The notes beneath the pieces were generated by a model. That model saw only the letters and a program-made list of their open reading frames with translations, did not search any database and had not been told where the DNA came from. Below are positions 31,389 through 34,100 of a DNA stretch of 34,100 bases, piece by piece. The DNA lies in contig CALWYY010000164.1 of NCBI GenBank assembly GCA_944385885.1, positions 1 to 34,100 of the forward strand. Direction: 5' to 3'. Source of the stretch: an uncultured Oscillospiraceae bacterium (GTDB lineage: Bacteria > Bacillota > Clostridia > Oscillospirales > Oscillospiraceae). How positions within the stretch are numbered: the first letter of the stretch is position 1; every line of letters begins with the position of its first letter. A program made the translations under genes and the position numbers.

Positions 31389-32681
31389 TCATTTGCCAGC
31401 CAGCTTTTCGCTCCGGAGAAGAGCGAGGTATCCGGCAATGAAAAAAAGGATCAGGGCGCCAATCCCGGCCCGGGTGCCCCACTCCACGCCGGTGGCGTCG
31501 GTGCCCCGGAAAACCAGGGAACAAAGGAAGATCACCAGAGGGCCGAGAAAATCCGCAAATTTGCCGAAGATGTCGAAAAAGCCAAAATATTCGTTGGACT
31601 CCTCCTTGGGGATCAGCTGGCCAAAGTGGGAACGGGAGAGAGCCTGAATACCTCCCTGGCACATGCCGACAGCCACGGCCAGAACCCAAAAATGCCAGTT
31701 TTTGGACAGGAAAATGCCAAAAACGCTGATGCCAATGTACATGAGGATGTAGGCTTTGATCAGTCGGAAGGCCCCGTATTTTCCGGCCAGCTTTCCAGCG
31801 TAAATGGCACAGGGGAAGGCGACAAACTGGGTCAGGAGCAGGGCCAATATCATGCTGATGGTGTCCAGGCCCAGGGCCGCGCCGTAAGCGGTTGCCATAC
31901 TGATGATGGTGTACACTCCATCGATATAGAGGAAATAGCCTAAGATAAAGCAGGCCAGGCTCTTATCCTGCCGGATTTTCCGGAAGGTGCCCAGCAGGCG
32001 GGTGAACAGGGCCTTTAGGGGGATGCCGTCCTGGGCGCGTTTTAGATAGTGAGTCTGCCGGACGTGCAGCAGAGTGGGCAGGGAACAGACAGCCCACCAC
32101 ACGGCGGTGATGAGAAAACCAATGCGGTATCCCCAAATGTTTTCTGTGCCCAGCACCACCAGCACCACAATGGCCAAAATAAAGGGGATGCAGCTTCCAA
32201 TATAGCCCCAGGCGTACCCGCTGGTGGAAACCCGATCCATGCGCTCGTTGGTGGTTACATCGGTGAGCATGGAATCGTAAAACATATTGGCGGCCGCATA
32301 ACCTACCCTGGCCAGGATAAACAGGATTAGAAAAACCAGCCAATGGTTGGCAAAAGCCAGGCCCACACAGCTGGCCAGCCCTACAATCAGCGCCACCAGC
32401 CAGGATTTTTTCTTCATCCCTTCATAGTCAGCCAGCGTTCCCAGAATGGGGGAGAGGACTGCCATAATCAAAACGGCGATGGAAGTTGTGAGCCCCCAGA
32501 GGCCAAACTCACTGGTAATGCTGGCCTGCTGTTCCTGGGTGAGTTCCGCCATACCCATAAGGATGGCAAAGGCAATAGGTATAGTCGTAGAGATAATCAT
32601 GGAAAAGGCCGAGTTGGCCACATCGTAAAAAGCCCAGCTCTTTTCCACCTTGGTCAGGCGATCCCGCTGCTTTACGGCCAT
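31389..32681 (-). CDS. MFS transporter, UMF1/Atg22-like
   Basis: This 430-residue permease has about twelve hydrophobic segments. The start of helix 1, WAFYDVANSAFSMIISTTIPI, is characteristic of the UMF1 (Atg22-like) MFS family. Also typical are PILGTLADYEGMKKKSW in the loop between helices 2 and 3 and SRSHFGQLIPKEESNEYFGFFDIFGKFADFLGP in the C-terminal half. Yeast Atg22 exports amino acids from the vacuole; bacterial substrates are not established. ATG at 32681 is chosen for its AGAGGGGG Shine-Dalgarno. It ends before a perfect palindrome. Confidence 0.88.
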   Translation of the reverse strand: MAVKQRDRLTKVEKSWAFYDVANSAFSMIISTTIPIAFAILMGMAELTQEQQASITSEFGLWGLTTSIAVLIMAVLSPILGTLADYEGMKKKSWLVALIVGLASCVGLAFANHWLVFLILFILARVGYAAANMFYDSMLTDVTTNERMDRVSTSGYAWGYIGSCIPFILAIVVLVVLGTENIWGYRIGFLITAVWWAVCSLPTLLHVRQTHYLKRAQDGIPLKALFTRLLGTFRKIRQDKSLACFILGYFLYIDGVYTIISMATAYGAALGLDTISMILALLLTQFVAFPCAIYAGKLAGKYGAFRLIKAYILMYIGISVFGIFLSKNWHFWVLAVAVGMCQGGIQALSRSHFGQLIPKEESNEYFGFFDIFGKFADFLGPLVIFLCSLVFRGTDATGVEWGTRAGIGALILFFIAGYLALLRSEKLAGK

Positions 32682-32715
32682 AGTGTGCCCCCTCTCACAA
32701 GGTTTCTTCAAAACC

Positions 32716-32744
32716 AGTGTACTACACATATCCGCACCTTACAA
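32716..32744 (-). promoter_or_regulatory. Weak candidate promoter for the MFS gene
   Basis: On the minus strand, TTGTAA (32739-32744) and TACACT (32716-32721) are separated by 17 bp. Each hexamer matches consensus at four of six positions. The gene needs its own promoter because a terminator lies just upstream. Confidence 0.3.
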
Positions 32745-32762
32745 TCCGAAAATGCAAAAATA

Positions 32763-32807
32763 TGCAAAAAAGAACGGGCTTCCGGTTTTACAAAAACCGG
32801 AAGCCCG
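32763..32807 (-). terminator. Intrinsic terminator of the ABC transporter gene
   Basis: A perfect 15-bp stem (32775-32789 with 32793-32807) with a 3-nt loop is followed, on the minus strand, by TTCTTTTTT. This classic structure lies 80 nt after the ABC gene stop and separates it from the MFS gene. Confidence 0.88.
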
Positions 32808-32886
32808 CGTATGTGGGCTTACACACCCTCCGCCGCAGCAGCCAGAAAACCCGGCGTGTCCGCCTTCAAACCGGCGCTTACGACCC

Positions 32887-34100
32887 TCAGTTCAATAGCG
32901 CCCGGTCGCTGACTATGGCGCCGCCGGCACACTGGGCAAATTTTTCCATCAGATCTTCCACGGTCAGGCGGGATTTTTCCTCTCCGCTGCAGTCGAAGAT
33001 GATTTGACCCTCGTTCATCATGATCAAACGGTTCCCATGCCGGATGGCGTCGTTCATGTTGTGCGTGACCATGAGGGCGGTCAGACCGTTCTCTGCCACG
33101 ATTCGATCTGTGAGTTCCAATACCTTTTGGGCCGTTTTGGGATCCAGGGCCGCGGTATGCTCGTCCAGAAGCAGCAGCTTGGGTTTCTGCAGAGTGGCCA
33201 TCACCAGCGTCACAGCCTGGCGCTGGCCGCCGGATAGCAGGCCAACCTTAACGGTCAGGCGGTTTTCCAGTCCCAGGCCCAGGGGAGCCAGAATGTTGTG
33301 GAACTGCACCCGCTCGGCCTTCGTAACGCCCCAGCGAAGTCCCCTGCGGCGGCCCCGCCGGGCGGCCAGGGCCAGGTTTTCCTCCAGCTGCATATCTGCG
33401 GCGGTGCCATTCATGGGGTCCTGGAATACCCGCCCCAGCAGGGCGGCCCGCCGATGCTCCGGCATGTCGGTGATATCCTGTCCGTCCAGATAGATCGTGC
33501 CCCGGTCCACCGGCCAGACGCCGGCCACCGCGTTGAGCATGGTGGATTTTCCCGCTCCGTTGCTGCCGATGATGGTGACAAAGTCTCCGGTGTTTAGGTG
33601 CAGGTTAATGCCGTTAAGGGCGTGCCGCTCGTTGACTGTCCCCGCGTGGAAGGTCTTATGAATGTCACAGAGATCGTTGCGGGGCGCTTCCTTTGCCGCT
33701 TCTGCCCGGCGAGGCTGGTTCCGGCGCTGCTTCTTAAGGTTGGGGATAGCCAGGAACGCGGCCACAATAATGGCTGTAAAGAGCTTCAGATCGTTTGTGG
33801 GCAGCTTCAGCCACAGCACAAGGCCCACCACCAGGTAATAGATGATGCCGCCTATGGTGACAAATACAAGGCGCAGGGCAAAATTCTCCGTGTGTTTGAA
33901 AAACACCCGGCGCATGACATCCCCGATGATGATGGCCGCCAGCCCAATCACGATGGCGCCCCGGCCCATCTGCACATCGGAGAACCCTTGGTACTGGGCC
34001 ATAAGGCCGCCGGAAACCGCTACGATACCGTTGGACAGCGCCAGGGTCAGCACCTTGATGACACGGATATCAATGCTCTGGGCTTTGGCCATGGTGGGAT
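32887..34100 (-). CDS. ABC importer permease-ATPase fusion, 5' end outside the window
   Basis: The frame is open to the right edge; residues PT precede the first internal Met, so the gene starts outside. Numbered from that Met at 34092, residues 1-118 are the C-terminal half of a BPD_transp_2-type permease (MAKAQSIDIRVIKVLTLALS, then IGLAAIIIGDVM). A basic linker (119-139) joins an ATPase with Walker A GSNGAGKS (176-183), signature LSGGQ (286-290), Walker B LLLLDE (306-311) and the H-loop His344. The DEHTAALDPKTA stretch is typical of ATPases paired with TrpX/PF04392-type binding proteins, suggesting an amino-acid or similar small-molecule importer. Permease and ATPase are normally separate genes in this group. 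A strong terminator follows. Confidence 0.88.
   Translation of the reverse strand, partial: PTMAKAQSIDIRVIKVLTLALSNGIVAVSGGLMAQYQGFSDVQMGRGAIVIGLAAIIIGDVMRRVFFKHTENFALRLVFVTIGGIIYYLVVGLVLWLKLPTNDLKLFTAIIVAAFLAIPNLKKQRRNQPRRAEAAKEAPRNDLCDIHKTFHAGTVNERHALNGINLHLNTGDFVTIIGSNGAGKSTMLNAVAGVWPVDRGTIYLDGQDITDMPEHRRAALLGRVFQDPMNGTAADMQLEENLALAARRGRRRGLRWGVTKAERVQFHNILAPLGLGLENRLTVKVGLLSGGQRQAVTLVMATLQKPKLLLLDEHTAALDPKTAQKVLELTDRIVAENGLTALMVTHNMNDAIRHGNRLIMMNEGQIIFDCSGEEKSRLTVEDLMEKFAQCAGGAIVSDRALLN

Noticed and set aside
32752..32770. Two copies of ATGCAAAAA with a 10-bp period
   Set aside because: They lie in the T-tract side of the ABC-gene terminator and are best explained as part of that AT-rich tail.

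Overview
The window looks like a GC-rich, spore-forming clostridial chromosome, probably Oscillospirales (relatives of Flavonifractor, Oscillibacter or Lawsonibacter). That placement is an inference. It rests on sporulation genes (yqfC, yqfD, a YlbJ-like gene), the Gram-positive order phoH-ybeY-era-yqzL-recO, a PASTA-bearing septal transpeptidase inside the mraZ-to-ftsZ cluster, and a strong G/C bias at third codon positions. No tRNA, rRNA, CRISPR array, insertion sequence or phage gene was seen.

Layout. 1-783 (-): 5' part of an RlmD/RumA-type rRNA methyltransferase, running off the left edge. 910-2042 (+): two half-size chromate-transporter genes, diverging from rlmD through interlocked promoters. 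2055-3029 (-): YlbJ-like sporulation membrane protein. 3134-7930 (+): yqfC, yqfD, phoH, ybeY, era, a 48-residue yqzL and recO. 7979-10345: mutS2. 10494-10757: HPr with its own promoter and a following stem-loop. 10828-11682: EamA permease. 11737-15132: uvrC, rsmD, coaD and an unnamed coiled-coil protein, tightly packed. 15245-26630: the division and cell-wall cluster mraZ-rsmH-ftsL-ftsI-murE-mraY-ftsW-murG-murA-ftsQ, driven by a clear promoter with an MraZ-type operator. 26786-27907: ftsZ with its own promoter and a terminator shared with the convergent gene. 28010-28627 (-): tandem-OB SSB-like protein. 28754-29410: deoC. 29590-31179: a pseudokinase / transmembrane / C-type-lectin-like fusion behind a consensus promoter. 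31389-32681 (-): UMF1-type MFS transporter. 32887-34100 (-): permease-ATPase fusion of an ABC importer, running off the right edge.

How the genes work together. The middle 12 kb encodes lipid II precursor steps (MurA, MurE, MraY, MurG), septal synthesis (FtsW, FtsI) and divisome scaffolds (FtsL, FtsQ, FtsZ). MraZ probably controls the start of the unit through its 10-bp repeats. murF, murD, murB, murC and ftsA are not in the cluster. The yqfC-recO block joins sporulation, RNA and ribosome quality control (PhoH, YbeY, Era) and recombination repair (RecO), with MutS2 next to it.

Main points of interest. (1) ftsZ carries an in-frame TAG exactly where the globular domain ends. The same frame then stays open for 56 codons to a TAA just before the terminator. 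(2) The gene at 29590-31179 combines a kinase C-lobe without catalytic residues, one membrane segment and an external C-type-lectin-like domain. It is the best candidate here for an undescribed system. (3) The Shine-Dalgarno sequences of yqfC and murA both lie inside strong hairpins. (4) Copies of the MraZ box lie inside and just after the cluster promoter in opposite orientations.
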